Shown one piece after another: positions 43,525-52,705 of a stretch of DNA of 64,000 nucleotides. Each line of letters opens with the position of its first letter. The stretch's first letter is position 1. Made by a program: the position numbers and the translations under genes. Origin of the DNA: Muriiphilus sp048268845 (GTDB lineage Bacteria; Pseudomonadota; Alphaproteobacteria; Rhodobacterales; Rhodobacteraceae); contig JBLWUQ010000003.1 of NCBI GenBank assembly GCA_048268845.1, forward strand, positions 124,001 to 188,000. The letters run 5' to 3'. The notes under the pieces are model-generated. The model was given only the letters and a program-made list of their open reading frames with translations. It searched no databases and was not told the DNA's origin.

Positions 43525-44364
43525 ATGGCTTTTAGGACGATCACAACAGTCCTGACGGATCCGAAAATCAATGCCGCCTCGATGGCCGCGGCGATCGAGA
43601 TCGCCCGGCGCGAAGGGGCGCATCTCGAGGTGCTGTGTCTCGGGCTCGATCGAACCCAGCCCGGATTCTACTACGCCGGCGCGAACGCGATGGTCGTACA
43701 GGACAATTTGACGCAGGCGCGCACGGATTCCGAGACACTCGAAGCCAGCGCCCGCAAGATGCTCGCGGGTGCCGATTTCAACTGGTCCGCGACGGGTCTG
43801 GCGGCGCAGATGGTGGCCCTGAACGGGTTGATCGGCCACCGCACCCGGTTTTCCGATCTGGTCGTGCTGCCCCGGCCCTATGGCCCGGGGCGCGGACATG
43901 ACACCGAGGCGATCGTCGAGGCGGCGATGTTCAATGCCGACGTCCCGGTTCTGATCCAGCCCGACGACACCGAGTTCCCCGAGGCGGTTCGCAACGTGCT
44001 TGTCGCCTGGAACGAGAGCGCCGAGGCGTTGCGCGCGGTCAAGGCGGCGCTGCCGATGCTCAGGCGCGCCGAAAACGTGAACATCACCATCATCGACCCA
44101 CCGCAGCACGGCCCGGAACGCTCCGATCCCGGCGGCGGCCTCAGCCAGATGCTCAGCCGGCATGGGGTGCGGGCCGAGGTTTCGGTGCTGGCAAAGACCA
44201 TGCCGCGGATTTGCGATATCCTGACCCGCCACGCCCGCGATATCGACGCCGACCTGATGGTGATGGGCGCCTATGGACACTCGCGGTTTCGCGAGTCGAT
44301 CCTGGGCGGGGCCACGCGCAACATGCTGGAATTGGCGGAAATTCCGGTCTTCATGGCGCATTGA
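43525..44364 (+). CDS. Universal stress protein, two Usp domains
   Basis: The 279-residue protein consists of two UspA-like halves. The second ends in MGAYGHSRFRESILGGATRNMLELAEIPVFMAH, the ATP-binding G-2x-G-9x-G(S/T) pattern. The first half is more divergent. Usp proteins are cytoplasmic and bind ATP or AMP during energy stress. Placement next to ccoN with FNR boxes between them, as commonly seen for FNR-linked Usp genes, points to induction under low oxygen. It converges with fnrL. Confidence 0.93.
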   Translation: MAFRTITTVLTDPKINAASMAAAIEIARREGAHLEVLCLGLDRTQPGFYYAGANAMVVQDNLTQARTDSETLEASARKMLAGADFNWSATGLAAQMVALNGLIGHRTRFSDLVVLPRPYGPGRGHDTEAIVEAAMFNADVPVLIQPDDTEFPEAVRNVLVAWNESAEALRAVKAALPMLRRAENVNITIIDPPQHGPERSDPGGGLSQMLSRHGVRAEVSVLAKTMPRICDILTRHARDIDADLMVMGAYGHSRFRESILGGATRNMLELAEIPVFMAH

Positions 44365-44419
44365 CGCCGAACCGGCAGCATTTGCGGTCAGGCCGGGGCG
44401 TCACGCTCCGGCCAGACCG

Positions 44420-45157
44420 TCAGTTCATTGCAGCCTCGTCGACGTCGTCGCCGGTCTCGGCCAGTAGCGCCTCGAGCGAGGGCACGATGACCCGGCGCTT
44501 GCCGTCAAGTTCGATGACGCCGCTTTTTCTGAGCGCCGAGATCTGCCGGCTGACCGTCTCGAGGGTCAGGCCAAGGTAATCGGCCATCGACTCGCGCGTC
44601 AGCGGCAGGTCGAACACCATGCCGTCCTTGGTCAGGAGCTGTTTCAGCGCCGCATCGCGCCGCGCGATGATCGCCAGCAGGCTCGCGATCTTTTCGCGCG
44701 CGGTCTTGCGGCCAAGCACCAGCATCCACTCCCGCGCCGAGTCAAGCTCGTCCAGCGTCATCTCCAGAAGTCGCGCGGCAATGCGCGGCGTCGTGACCAT
44801 CATGGCCTCGAACGGCCGCTTGCGAAAACAGCAGATCGTGAGGTCCGAGACCGCCACAACGTCGAAAGGCGCCGAATCACGACCCGGCCGCCCGATGAAA
44901 TCGGCCGGCAGCAACAGCCCCACCATCTGGGTGCGCCCGTCCTCCATCGTCTGGCTGAGCGAGGCAATTCCCGTCACCACCGACGCGACGAATTCCATGT
45001 GATCGCCCGCCCAGATGACCGGCTGACCGGCCTCATAACTGCGGTAATACTTGATTTCCTCAAGCTGCGTCAGTTCGTCGGGTTCACAACGCGAGCAAAC
45101 CGCCTGATGCTTGATCGGGCAGTTCCAACACGTCTTGGTGTCGAGGGGCATATCCAT
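44420..45157 (-). CDS. fnrL: Crp/Fnr family oxygen-responsive regulator FnrL
   Basis: The 245-residue regulator has N-terminal cysteines for an oxygen-labile [4Fe-4S] cluster (Cys10, Cys13, Cys21, Cys24 in TCWNCPIKHQAVCSRC). It has a cyclic-nucleotide-type beta barrel and a C-terminal helix-turn-helix. In the recognition helix, ESMADYLGLTLETVSRQ has the FNR-type E--SR residues that read TTGAT. A perfect FNR box lies 18 bp upstream, between this gene and hemN, indicating autoregulation. Targets visible in the window are ccoNOQP, ccoGHIS, hemN and the stress gene. Confidence 0.96.
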   Translation of the reverse strand: MDMPLDTKTCWNCPIKHQAVCSRCEPDELTQLEEIKYYRSYEAGQPVIWAGDHMEFVASVVTGIASLSQTMEDGRTQMVGLLLPADFIGRPGRDSAPFDVVAVSDLTICCFRKRPFEAMMVTTPRIAARLLEMTLDELDSAREWMLVLGRKTAREKIASLLAIIARRDAALKQLLTKDGMVFDLPLTRESMADYLGLTLETVSRQISALRKSGVIELDGKRRVIVPSLEALLAETGDDVDEAAMN

Positions 45158-45174
45158 ACTGTGTCGGATTTTCT

Positions 45175-45188
45175 TTGATCCTGATCAA
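45175..45188. promoter_or_regulatory. Perfect FNR box between fnrL and hemN
   Basis: TTGATCCTGATCAA is the exact symmetric consensus. It is in the 66-bp divergent region, 36-49 bp before the hemN start and 18-31 bp before fnrL. It is close enough to activate hemN while repressing or tuning fnrL. Confidence 0.9.
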
Positions 45189-45223
45189 TGTTAAGCGCGT
45201 CTTTACCGCTAGAGGGTAGTCTA

Positions 45224-46579
45224 ATGAAAACACTGGCGCAACTTCGCGAACTCGGCCTCTTTGACGCACGGGTGCCACGCTATACCAGCTATCCGACCGC
45301 GCCGCACTTCAAGACCGAGGTTGGCAATGATGTCGTGACCCCGTGGTTGCAGGCGATTCCCGCGGGCGGCACGGTGTCGGTCTACGTCCATGTGCCGTTC
45401 TGCCGCCGGTTGTGCTGGTTCTGCGCCTGCCGCACCCAGGGCACCGCCACCGCCGAGCCGGTCGCGGCCTATGTCGAGACGCTGAAACAGGAGCTTGCGC
45501 TGGTTAAGCCGCTGCTCGCCCCCGGCGTGGCGATCGAGCATCTGCATTTCGGCGGGGGAACGCCAACGCTGCTGCAACCCGACATGATTTCGGACCTGAC
45601 GGCGGCGATCTTCGAGATGGCGCCGCTGGCCGAGGGCGCGCAGTTCTCCGTCGAGATCGACCCGACCGAGGTTGACGAGGCGCGCATCGCCGCCTTTGCC
45701 GATGCCGGGCTGACCCGCGCCTCGATCGGGGTGCAGGATTTCGACCCGATGATTCAGGAAACCATCGGCCGGCCGCAAAGCTACGAGATCACCCGCGACG
45801 CCGTCGAGGCATTGCGCGCGCGCGGCATCCGGTCGCTGAACGTCGATCTGCTTTATGGCCTGCCGCACCAGACCAATGCGCGGATCACCGATTCGGTGAA
45901 CAAGGTCATCTCGCTTGGCCCCGACCGGATCGCGCTGTTCGGCTATGCCCACGTGCCCTGGGTGTCGCGCCGCCAAAAGCTGATCCCGACCGACGCGCTG
46001 CCCTCGTCCGAGGCGCGGCTCGACCTGTTCAACACCGCCACCGACCTGTTCACCGACGCCGGCTATGCGGTGATCGGCATCGACCATTTTGCCAAACCCG
46101 AGGACGGGCTTGAAATCGCGCATCAGGCGGGGACGATGCAGCGCAACTTTCAGGGCTATACCGAGGACAAGTCCAAGGTGCTGATCGGCTTCGGCGCCTC
46201 ATCGATCTCGCGCTATCCGCAGGGCTTCGCGCAGAACGAACCGGCGACGTCGAAATACCAGGGCCGGGTGCGCGCGGGCGAGATGGCGATTGCCAAGGGC
46301 CACGCCTTCTCGGGCCAGGACCTGCTGCGTGGTCGGATCATCGAAAAGCTGCTGTGCGATTTTCGCGCCGACCTCAATGCCATCGCCGAGGAACAGGGTG
46401 TCCCGGTCAGCGAGGCCGTTGCGCTTGTCGACGGGCTTGAGGCCACATTGCCGGGGACAACGACACTGACCGATGGAGTCCTGACCATCAACAAGGATTC
46501 GCACATCCTCGCCCGGCTCATCGCGCGGCATTTCGATGCCTACGAGATGTCTGCCGCCGGGCATAGCCAGGCGGTTTGA
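45224..46579 (+). CDS. hemN: Oxygen-independent coproporphyrinogen III dehydrogenase
   Basis: The 451-residue radical-SAM enzyme converts coproporphyrinogen III to protoporphyrinogen IX without oxygen. The cluster motif is HVPFCRRLCWFCACR (Cys60, Cys64, Cys67), followed by FGGGTPTLL. The HemN N-terminus RYTSYPTAPHF is present. The ATG at 45224 follows GAGGGT, preferred over an upstream start inside the FNR box. Its aerobic counterpart hemF is at 56.2 kb. The FNR site upstream fits low-oxygen induction. Confidence 0.97.
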   Translation: MKTLAQLRELGLFDARVPRYTSYPTAPHFKTEVGNDVVTPWLQAIPAGGTVSVYVHVPFCRRLCWFCACRTQGTATAEPVAAYVETLKQELALVKPLLAPGVAIEHLHFGGGTPTLLQPDMISDLTAAIFEMAPLAEGAQFSVEIDPTEVDEARIAAFADAGLTRASIGVQDFDPMIQETIGRPQSYEITRDAVEALRARGIRSLNVDLLYGLPHQTNARITDSVNKVISLGPDRIALFGYAHVPWVSRRQKLIPTDALPSSEARLDLFNTATDLFTDAGYAVIGIDHFAKPEDGLEIAHQAGTMQRNFQGYTEDKSKVLIGFGASSISRYPQGFAQNEPATSKYQGRVRAGEMAIAKGHAFSGQDLLRGRIIEKLLCDFRADLNAIAEEQGVPVSEAVALVDGLEATLPGTTTLTDGVLTINKDSHILARLIARHFDAYEMSAAGHSQAV

Positions 46580-46586
46580 CCGGCAC

Positions 46587-47993
46587 ATGAGCTTCATAGA
46601 TACCGCGCGGGACATTCTGGGCGAGGCGCAGGTTCTGACCGGGCAGGACGCCGCGCGCTATGGCCGCGACTTCATCGGGAAATACGTGGCCCAGCCGCTT
46701 TGCGTGCTGCGTCCCGCGTCCACCGCCGAGGTTTCGGCTCTGCTGGCGGCGGCGAACGACAGCCGCACCCCGATCGTGCCGGTGTCCGGCAACACCGGGC
46801 TGTCGGGCGGCACCTTCGCCGAGGGCGCGGCGATGCTGTCGCTGGAGCGGATGAACCGCATTCGAGAGATCCGCGAAGACGCGCGCATCGCGATTGTCGA
46901 TGCCGGCGTGGTGCTGTCGTCGCTGCACGAAGCCGCGCAGGCAAGGGGGCTGAACTTTCCGCTGACCTTCGGCGCGCGCGGATCGGCAATGATCGGGGGC
47001 GTGCTCGCGACCAACGCGGGTGGGTCGAACGTGTTGCGCTACGGCAATACCCGCGCGCTGTGCCTCGGGCTCGAGGTCGTGCTGGCATCCGGCGAGGTCG
47101 TCGATCTGATGTCGGCGTTGCAGAAGGACAATTCCGGCTATGACCTGCGCGATCTGGTGATCGGCGCCGAGGGCACGCTGGGGGTCATCACCGCTGCGGT
47201 CCTCAAGCTCGTCCCCCTGCCCCGCGCCTATGCCACGGCAATGGTGGCGGTCCCGTCGCTGGGCGACGCGCTGAAGCTGCTCAACCGGATGCAGGAAGTA
47301 TCCGGCGGCGCGGTCGAAGCCTTCGAGTTCATGCCGGGCGTCTATGTCGACGCGCACCTGGCGCATTTCCCCGGCGCCCGCCCGCCGTTTGCATCGCGCC
47401 ATGACATCAACCTGATGGTGGAAATCGGCGCGACAGCACCACGCGACGCCACGCCGGGGCCGGATGGCAGCGTCCCCGTCGTGGGGATGCTGGAAGCGGT
47501 GCTGGCGGAAGAACTGGACAGCGGCAGGGTGCTCGATGCGGTGATCGCGCAGAACGATACCCAGCGCGCCGAGATGTGGGCCAGGCGCGAGGCCGCCGCC
47601 GAAGTCTCGCTGTCGCGCAAGCCTTTGATCGCCAACGATATTGCCGTGCCACTGGACAAGGTTGCAACCTTTCTTGCGCGGATGGAGCAGATCCTGCCCC
47701 AGATCGACCCCGGCGCCACCGACAGTTGCGTCGCGCATCTGGGCGACGGCAACATCCATTACAACGTCTACCCTTCGTCCGGTGATCCCGATCATCTGGA
47801 CCGGGTGATGCACCGGATCGAGGACGTCGTGGCGGAACTGGGCGGATCGTTCTCGGCGGAACACGGGATCGGACTGTCAAAGCTGCCGTCGATGCGCCGG
47901 CAGAAGAACCCGGCCGCGCTGCGGATGATGCGGGCGATCAAGGACGCGCTCGACCCGAACGGGATCATGAACCCCGGAAAGACCTTGCCGTAA
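46587..47993 (+). CDS. FAD-binding oxidoreductase (D-lactate/2-hydroxyglutarate dehydrogenase-like)
   Basis: The 468-residue protein belongs to the vanillyl-alcohol-oxidase/GlcD fold. An FAD-binding PCMH domain has VPVSGNTGLSGG and NAGGSNVLRYGNTRALCLGLEVV. The C-terminal FAD-oxidase domain has AHLGDGNIHYNV and SAEHGIGLSK. These are shared by D-lactate, glycolate and D-2-hydroxyglutarate dehydrogenases, so the substrate is a 2-hydroxy acid but not certain. The ATG at 46587 is 7 bp after hemN, so the pair may form an FnrL-controlled operon, an unusual partner for hemN. Confidence 0.9.
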   Translation: MSFIDTARDILGEAQVLTGQDAARYGRDFIGKYVAQPLCVLRPASTAEVSALLAAANDSRTPIVPVSGNTGLSGGTFAEGAAMLSLERMNRIREIREDARIAIVDAGVVLSSLHEAAQARGLNFPLTFGARGSAMIGGVLATNAGGSNVLRYGNTRALCLGLEVVLASGEVVDLMSALQKDNSGYDLRDLVIGAEGTLGVITAAVLKLVPLPRAYATAMVAVPSLGDALKLLNRMQEVSGGAVEAFEFMPGVYVDAHLAHFPGARPPFASRHDINLMVEIGATAPRDATPGPDGSVPVVGMLEAVLAEELDSGRVLDAVIAQNDTQRAEMWARREAAAEVSLSRKPLIANDIAVPLDKVATFLARMEQILPQIDPGATDSCVAHLGDGNIHYNVYPSSGDPDHLDRVMHRIEDVVAELGGSFSAEHGIGLSKLPSMRRQKNPAALRMMRAIKDALDPNGIMNPGKTLP

Positions 47994-48216
47994 GGTCAAC
48001 ATTATGCGGACAAGGAGCAGCGATTCGCCGCATTGCTTCGACCATGTTTTTATTGTTTTGCGTTTCCCGTCGGGATGCGGCAACACTTCCGCTAGCATCG
48101 GTTGCTTTGACCAGAGTAGCGGTTGCACCTGATATCGTTAGGCAAGTCCGCGCATCGATTGGCGTGAGAAACTCGCAAACGGGATTTTGGACGCAGTTTT
48201 CTTGAGAGGCAGTCTG
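47994..48216 (+). other. Region upstream of the sugar transferase with a possible promoter
   Basis: This 223-bp gap has no gene. TTGACC (48107-48112) with a 17-nt spacer to TGATAT (48130-48135) is a possible but imperfect promoter for the sugar transferase. GC content is lower here than around it. Confidence 0.3.
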
Positions 48217-48900
48217 GTGTCGAACTCGACCGCGCAGTCATCGAAGACAAGTGAGTATGATACAACCTATGGTAGCCAGTCTGGCCACGGGTTCTACCGC
48301 TCAATCGGAAAACGCGCCTTTGACGTCGCCTTCGTGCTGGCTTTCGCCCCGGTGCTGCTTCCGGTCATAGGTCTGCTCGCGCTTCTCGTGCGCCGCGATG
48401 GCGGACCGGCGCTCTACTCCCATATTCGCATCGGCAGGAACGGCAAGGCTTTCGCCTGCTGGAAAATCCGGACCATGGTTCCCGACGCAGAGGCGAGGCT
48501 GAGGGACCACCTCGCCGCCAACCCGGACCTGAAAGAGATCTGGGAGCGGGATTTCAAACTCGCCGACGACCCCCGGATCACGCGGCTGGGGAGTTTCCTG
48601 CGCAAGACCAGCCTTGACGAGTTGCCGCAATTCTTCAACGTGCTGGCCGGTGAGATGTCGGTGGTCGGACCCCGCCCGATCACCCGGCCGGAACTCAGGT
48701 TCTACGGCAAGAACAGGCCGGAACTCCTCAGCGTTCGCCCCGGCGTGACCGGGCCGTGGCAGGTCGGCGGGCGAAACGCAGTGCACTACTCGCGGCGGGT
48801 GGCGATAGACCTGGCCTATGTCCGCAACCTGAGCTTTGCCGGCGACCTCAGGCTCATCCTCGCGACGCTCGCCGTCGTCATCTGCCAGAACGGCCAGTAG
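48217..48900 (+). CDS. Undecaprenyl-phosphate sugar phosphotransferase (exopolysaccharide sugar transferase)
   Basis: The protein, about 227 residues, is a small polyprenyl-phosphate hexose-1-phosphate transferase. It has one membrane segment (VAFVLAFAPVLLPVIGLLALLV) and the catalytic region with FACWKIRTM, LADDPRITRLGSFLRKTSLDELPQ, FNVLAGEMSVVGPRP and a late RPGVTGPWQV. It starts surface polysaccharide repeat units on undecaprenyl phosphate at the inner membrane. I pick the GTG at 48217, after GAGAGGCAG, over two TTG codons upstream. It stands alone, without other polysaccharide genes nearby. The glycosyltransferase pair at 17-20 kb is the nearest related function. Confidence 0.9.
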   Translation: MSNSTAQSSKTSEYDTTYGSQSGHGFYRSIGKRAFDVAFVLAFAPVLLPVIGLLALLVRRDGGPALYSHIRIGRNGKAFACWKIRTMVPDAEARLRDHLAANPDLKEIWERDFKLADDPRITRLGSFLRKTSLDELPQFFNVLAGEMSVVGPRPITRPELRFYGKNRPELLSVRPGVTGPWQVGGRNAVHYSRRVAIDLAYVRNLSFAGDLRLILATLAVVICQNGQ

Positions 48901-48904
48901 ACGC

Positions 48905-49861
48905 CTATTTCCAGTCGAAAAACCCGTCGCCGGCACGCGCCAGCAGGCGCGCGGCCATGGCGCGGCCAATCTCGGGGCCGTCCTCGACCGGGCCGGTGAC
49001 GTCGTCGGCCAGCGCCTCCGACCCGTCGGTGCGCAGGATCTCGCCGCGCAGACGCAGGGTGGTGCCGCCGATCTCGGCCAGCGCCGCAATCGGCGTCTCG
49101 CACGACCCGTCCAGCGCGGCGAGGAAGGCGCGTTCCGCCGCCAGCCGTTTGCCGGTCTGCCGGTCGTGGATCGCCGCCAGCAGGCGCGCGGTGGCTGCGT
49201 CGTCCACCCGCCGCTCGATCCCGATGGCGCCCTGCGCGACCGCCGACAGCATGTCCTCCGCCGCGATCGGCACGCGCGGCACGTCACTCATCGCCAGACG
49301 GTTCAGCCCGGCCATCGCCAGAAAGGTCGCCTCGGCAACGCCATCGGCCAGCTTTCTCAGCCTTGTCTGCACGTTGCCGCGAAATTCGACCACGTTGAGG
49401 TCGGGGCGACGGTTCAGAAGCTGGGCCTTGCGGCGCAGCGATGAGGTGCCGACCGTCGCGCCTTCGGGCAGATCGGCGATGGAGGCATGTTTCAGCGACA
49501 CGAAGGCATCCGCCGGGTCTTCGCGCGGCAGGTGGCAATCGAGCACAAGCCCCTCGGGCTGCGCCACCGGCATGTCCTTCATCGAATGCACCGCGATGTC
49601 AATCTTGCCCGACAGCAGCGCCTCTTCGATTTCCTTGGTGAACAACCCCTTGTTGCCGATCTCCTTCAAGGGCCGGTCGGCGGCAATCAGCGCCGCGTCA
49701 TCGCCCGAGGTCTTGATCACCACGACCTCGAAGGCGTTTTCAGGCAGACCGAAGGCCGCCATCAGGCGCGCGCGGGTTTCATGCGCCTGGGCCAGCGCCA
49801 GCGGCGAGCCGCGGGTGCCGATCTTGAGCGTCTTGGCGGGGGAGGGGAAATCCTGTGTCAT
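48905..49861 (-). CDS. hemC: Hydroxymethylbilane synthase (porphobilinogen deaminase)
   Basis: The 318-residue enzyme polymerises four porphobilinogens. The N-terminus TLKIGTRGSPLALAQAHETRARL, the central VGTSSLRRKAQLLNRRPDLNV and the dipyrromethane cofactor cysteine in LDGSCETPIAAL are present. Length is typical. It is divergent from hemE across 101 bp, a common alphaproteobacterial arrangement. A third heme gene, hemN, is nearby. Confidence 0.97.
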   Translation of the reverse strand: MTQDFPSPAKTLKIGTRGSPLALAQAHETRARLMAAFGLPENAFEVVVIKTSGDDAALIAADRPLKEIGNKGLFTKEIEEALLSGKIDIAVHSMKDMPVAQPEGLVLDCHLPREDPADAFVSLKHASIADLPEGATVGTSSLRRKAQLLNRRPDLNVVEFRGNVQTRLRKLADGVAEATFLAMAGLNRLAMSDVPRVPIAAEDMLSAVAQGAIGIERRVDDAATARLLAAIHDRQTGKRLAAERAFLAALDGSCETPIAALAEIGGTTLRLRGEILRTDGSEALADDVTGPVEDGPEIGRAMAARLLARAGDGFFDWK

Positions 49862-49962
49862 ACCCCCCCTTTAATCGCGGCAAAGTGACGTGACAACGCC
49901 CGTTCGCTTGACATCGTGACGCGCATTGCCGAACCAGCGGGGCAAAGCGAAAGGATCTCCGG

Positions 49963-50991
49963 ATGACCAAGACACTTCTGCGCACGCTCGCGGGCGAAAC
50001 CCTGCCCACCCCGCCGATCTGGATGATGCGTCAGGCCGGGCGCTATCTGCCGGAATACCGCGCGACGCGCGCCGAGGCGGGCGATTTCCTGAAACTCTGC
50101 TACAACCCCGACCTTGCCGCCGAAGTCACGCTGCAACCGATCCGCCGTTTCGGTTTCGACGCGGCGATCCTGTTTGCCGACATCCTTCTGGTGCCGCAGG
50201 CGCTGGGGGCGGACCTGTGGTTCGTCACCGGCGAAGGGCCGCGGCTGTCGACCATCACGACGGGTGCCGAGTTCGACGCGCTGAAACCCGCGGACGCGAT
50301 CCACGACACCTTGTCACCGGTCTACGAGACCGTGCGCATCCTCGCTCGCGAACTGCCTGCCGAGACGACGCTGATCGGCTTTGCCGGGGCGCCGTGGACG
50401 GTGGCGACCTACATGGTTGCCGGGCGCGGCACGCCGGATCAGGCGCCGGCGCACAAGCTGAAGGACGAAAACCCGGAAGTGTTCGCAAAACTGATCGACC
50501 GGATCACCGAGGCGACGATTGATTACCTGTCGATGCAGGTCGAGGCCGGGGCCGAGGTGGTCAAGCTGTTCGACAGCTGGGCCGGCTCGCTGAAGGGCGC
50601 GGATTTCGACCGTTACGCGCTGGAACCGACGAAAAGGATCATCGCTACCCTGAAGACGCGTCACCCGGACCTGCCGATCATCGCCTTCCCGCGCGAGGCG
50701 GGCGAGCGTTACGTCGGTTTTGCCAAGGCGACCGGTGCGGATTGCGTGGCGCTCGACAATTCGGTCGATGCGGAATGGGCCGCCAGGCATGTCCAGAAAG
50801 ATGGCTGTGTGCAGGGCAACCTTGCACCGGGGCACATGGTGACGGGCGGTCAGGCGCTGGTGGATGAAACCCGCCGGATCGTCGAGGCATTCAAGGGCGG
50901 ACCGCACATCTTCAACCTCGGCCACGGGATCACGCCCGACGCGCACCCTGAGAACGTGAAACTGATGGTCGATACCGTCCGGGGCGGCTGA
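49963..50991 (+). CDS. hemE: Uroporphyrinogen decarboxylase
   Basis: The 342-residue enzyme decarboxylates uroporphyrinogen III to coproporphyrinogen III. Signatures are PPIWMMRQAGRYLPEYR near the N-terminus and IGFAGAPWTVATYM in the middle. The C-terminal FNLGHGITPDAHPENVKLMVDTV is intact. The ATG follows AAAGGATCTCCGG. It converges with the D,D-carboxypeptidase gene 6 bp downstream. Confidence 0.97.
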   Translation: MTKTLLRTLAGETLPTPPIWMMRQAGRYLPEYRATRAEAGDFLKLCYNPDLAAEVTLQPIRRFGFDAAILFADILLVPQALGADLWFVTGEGPRLSTITTGAEFDALKPADAIHDTLSPVYETVRILARELPAETTLIGFAGAPWTVATYMVAGRGTPDQAPAHKLKDENPEVFAKLIDRITEATIDYLSMQVEAGAEVVKLFDSWAGSLKGADFDRYALEPTKRIIATLKTRHPDLPIIAFPREAGERYVGFAKATGADCVALDNSVDAEWAARHVQKDGCVQGNLAPGHMVTGGQALVDETRRIVEAFKGGPHIFNLGHGITPDAHPENVKLMVDTVRGG

Positions 50992-50997
50992 CGCGCG

Positions 50998-52518
50998 TCA
51001 GCTTGCCGGGCCGATCACGGTGCAGCTGGCGCTGCGGGCCGCAAGGCGGCGGCAGGCCAGGTCCGCGCCTTCCTGGGTGAGCCCGACGAAATTCGCCTCA
51101 TAGCCGCGCGAGCCGCGAACGACCTTGCGCAATGCCTCGCCCAGCGTCCCAAGCTCGGTCAGCGCGGTTTTCAGAAGCACGCGCTCGGCCTCGTATTCGC
51201 TGTTGTAGCGGCCGATGGTGATGCCCCAATGCCGCCCGCCCGAAGTTGACAGGCGCGTGACCACCTCCGGCCTCGCGGGAGGTGCGGCGATCTCCGGCTG
51301 CAATTCGGCGAGGATGATCTCGGCCTGCGGCTCGGGTTCAGGGCGCGGCTCTGGCGTGACGACCGGCGCTGCGGCGACGACGACGGCGGCGGTTTCCAGC
51401 GTTTCCGGCCGGGGCGGCGGCGTGACGGCCGGTATCGCCTCCACAACCTCGGCTTCGGCGGTCAGAACGTCCGCGACAACCTCGTTGATGCCATTTTCGA
51501 TTGCCAGCACCAGCTCCACCGGCGGCGCTTCCGGCCCCGGACGCGGCCTTGGCCGGATCGAGCGGGTCGGGGCCACGACGATGCGGATGGTCTTGCCTGA
51601 GGCGCCCGGCCCGGCCGGGTCGCCGCTGGACGCGATCAGCGGGCCTGCCGCGCCTTCGGGGTTGCCCAGATAGGGCGGTTTGGCCGGTTTGCGCAGCGCG
51701 GCTGTGGTTGGCGCGTTGCGGAACCCGAGATCCAGAAGCTCGGCCATCTTGGCGTTGCGCGATGCGGTCGACTGGCCACCGAACACCGCCGCGATGATCC
51801 GCTCGCTGCCGCGCTCGGCCGAGGCGACGAGGTTGAAGCCGGCGGCGTTGGTATAGCCGGTCTTGATCCCGTCCGCGCCGGTATAGCTGTCGAGAAAGCG
51901 CCGGTTGGTGTTGTAAACCGTCTGCCCGCTGACATCGGTGGAGCGGCGCGAGAACAGGTTGTAATAGCCCGGATAGTCAAAGAACACGTGCCGCCCGAGG
52001 ATCGTCATGTCGCGCGCCGTCGACATGTGACCGGACTCGGTCAGGCCGTGGGCGTTCTTGAAATGCGTGCGGGTCATCCCCATCGCCTGCGCGGTGCGGT
52101 TCATCCGCCGGGCAAAGGCGGCCTCGGACCCTGAGATCGCCTCGCCGATGGCGGTGGCGGCGTCATTGGCGGATTTCACCGCCGCCGCGCGGATCAGGTG
52201 GCGCAGGGCGATCTTCTGACCGGCGCGCAGGCCCAGTTTCGACGGCGGCTCGGCTGCGGCGTTGGCCGAGATCGTCACCATCGTATCGAGCGATATCTCG
52301 CCATGCTCGATCGCCTCGAAGGCGATGTAGAGCGTCATCATCTTGGTGAGCGAGGCGGGGTGAAGCTGGGTGTCGGCGTTGGCTGAGTGCAGCACCTCGC
52401 CGGTGCGCATGTCCATCACCAACGCGGCATAGGGCGCGGCGACAGCGCGCACCGCGAACAACAGCATGACTGCCATGAATAGCCCAAAGCGGACCATTTG
52501 CCCAAGACGTGGTTTCAC
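50998..52518 (-). CDS. D-alanyl-D-alanine carboxypeptidase with SPOR-like C-terminus
   Basis: The protein, about 506 residues, has a signal peptide (cleavage near AVAA, residue 28) and a penicillin-binding (PBP5-type) domain. Its active-site motifs are SLTK (Ser56, Lys59), KSAND and IKTGYT. A long Pro/Glu/Val-rich linker follows and then a SPOR-like domain at the end (GGRHWGITIGRYNSEYEAERVLLKT). It trims the terminal D-Ala of peptidoglycan peptides in the periplasm. The SPOR domain would send it to septal glycan lacking stem peptides. I prefer GTG 52518 because AGGTGA precedes it; GTG 52533 and ATG 52497 are alternatives. Confidence 0.93.
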   Translation of the reverse strand: MKPRLGQMVRFGLFMAVMLLFAVRAVAAPYAALVMDMRTGEVLHSANADTQLHPASLTKMMTLYIAFEAIEHGEISLDTMVTISANAAAEPPSKLGLRAGQKIALRHLIRAAAVKSANDAATAIGEAISGSEAAFARRMNRTAQAMGMTRTHFKNAHGLTESGHMSTARDMTILGRHVFFDYPGYYNLFSRRSTDVSGQTVYNTNRRFLDSYTGADGIKTGYTNAAGFNLVASAERGSERIIAAVFGGQSTASRNAKMAELLDLGFRNAPTTAALRKPAKPPYLGNPEGAAGPLIASSGDPAGPGASGKTIRIVVAPTRSIRPRPRPGPEAPPVELVLAIENGINEVVADVLTAEAEVVEAIPAVTPPPRPETLETAAVVVAAAPVVTPEPRPEPEPQAEIILAELQPEIAAPPARPEVVTRLSTSGGRHWGITIGRYNSEYEAERVLLKTALTELGTLGEALRKVVRGSRGYEANFVGLTQEGADLACRRLAARSASCTVIGPAS

Positions 52519-52705
52519 GCCATCACCTATCACTGCCTCATGTTGCCGGTGTCTTTGCGCCCGGCTTGTCCGTTCAGCATAGCAAATGGGGGCCGGGCAG
52601 AAAACACCTAATAATCAAGGAGTTTCCGGTCTGCGCTCACATGTCGCTGCCAGATGTAGTGGCTGCCGCGCCGCTGCCCCACCAGATGCTGACCCGAAGG
52701 GCAGA

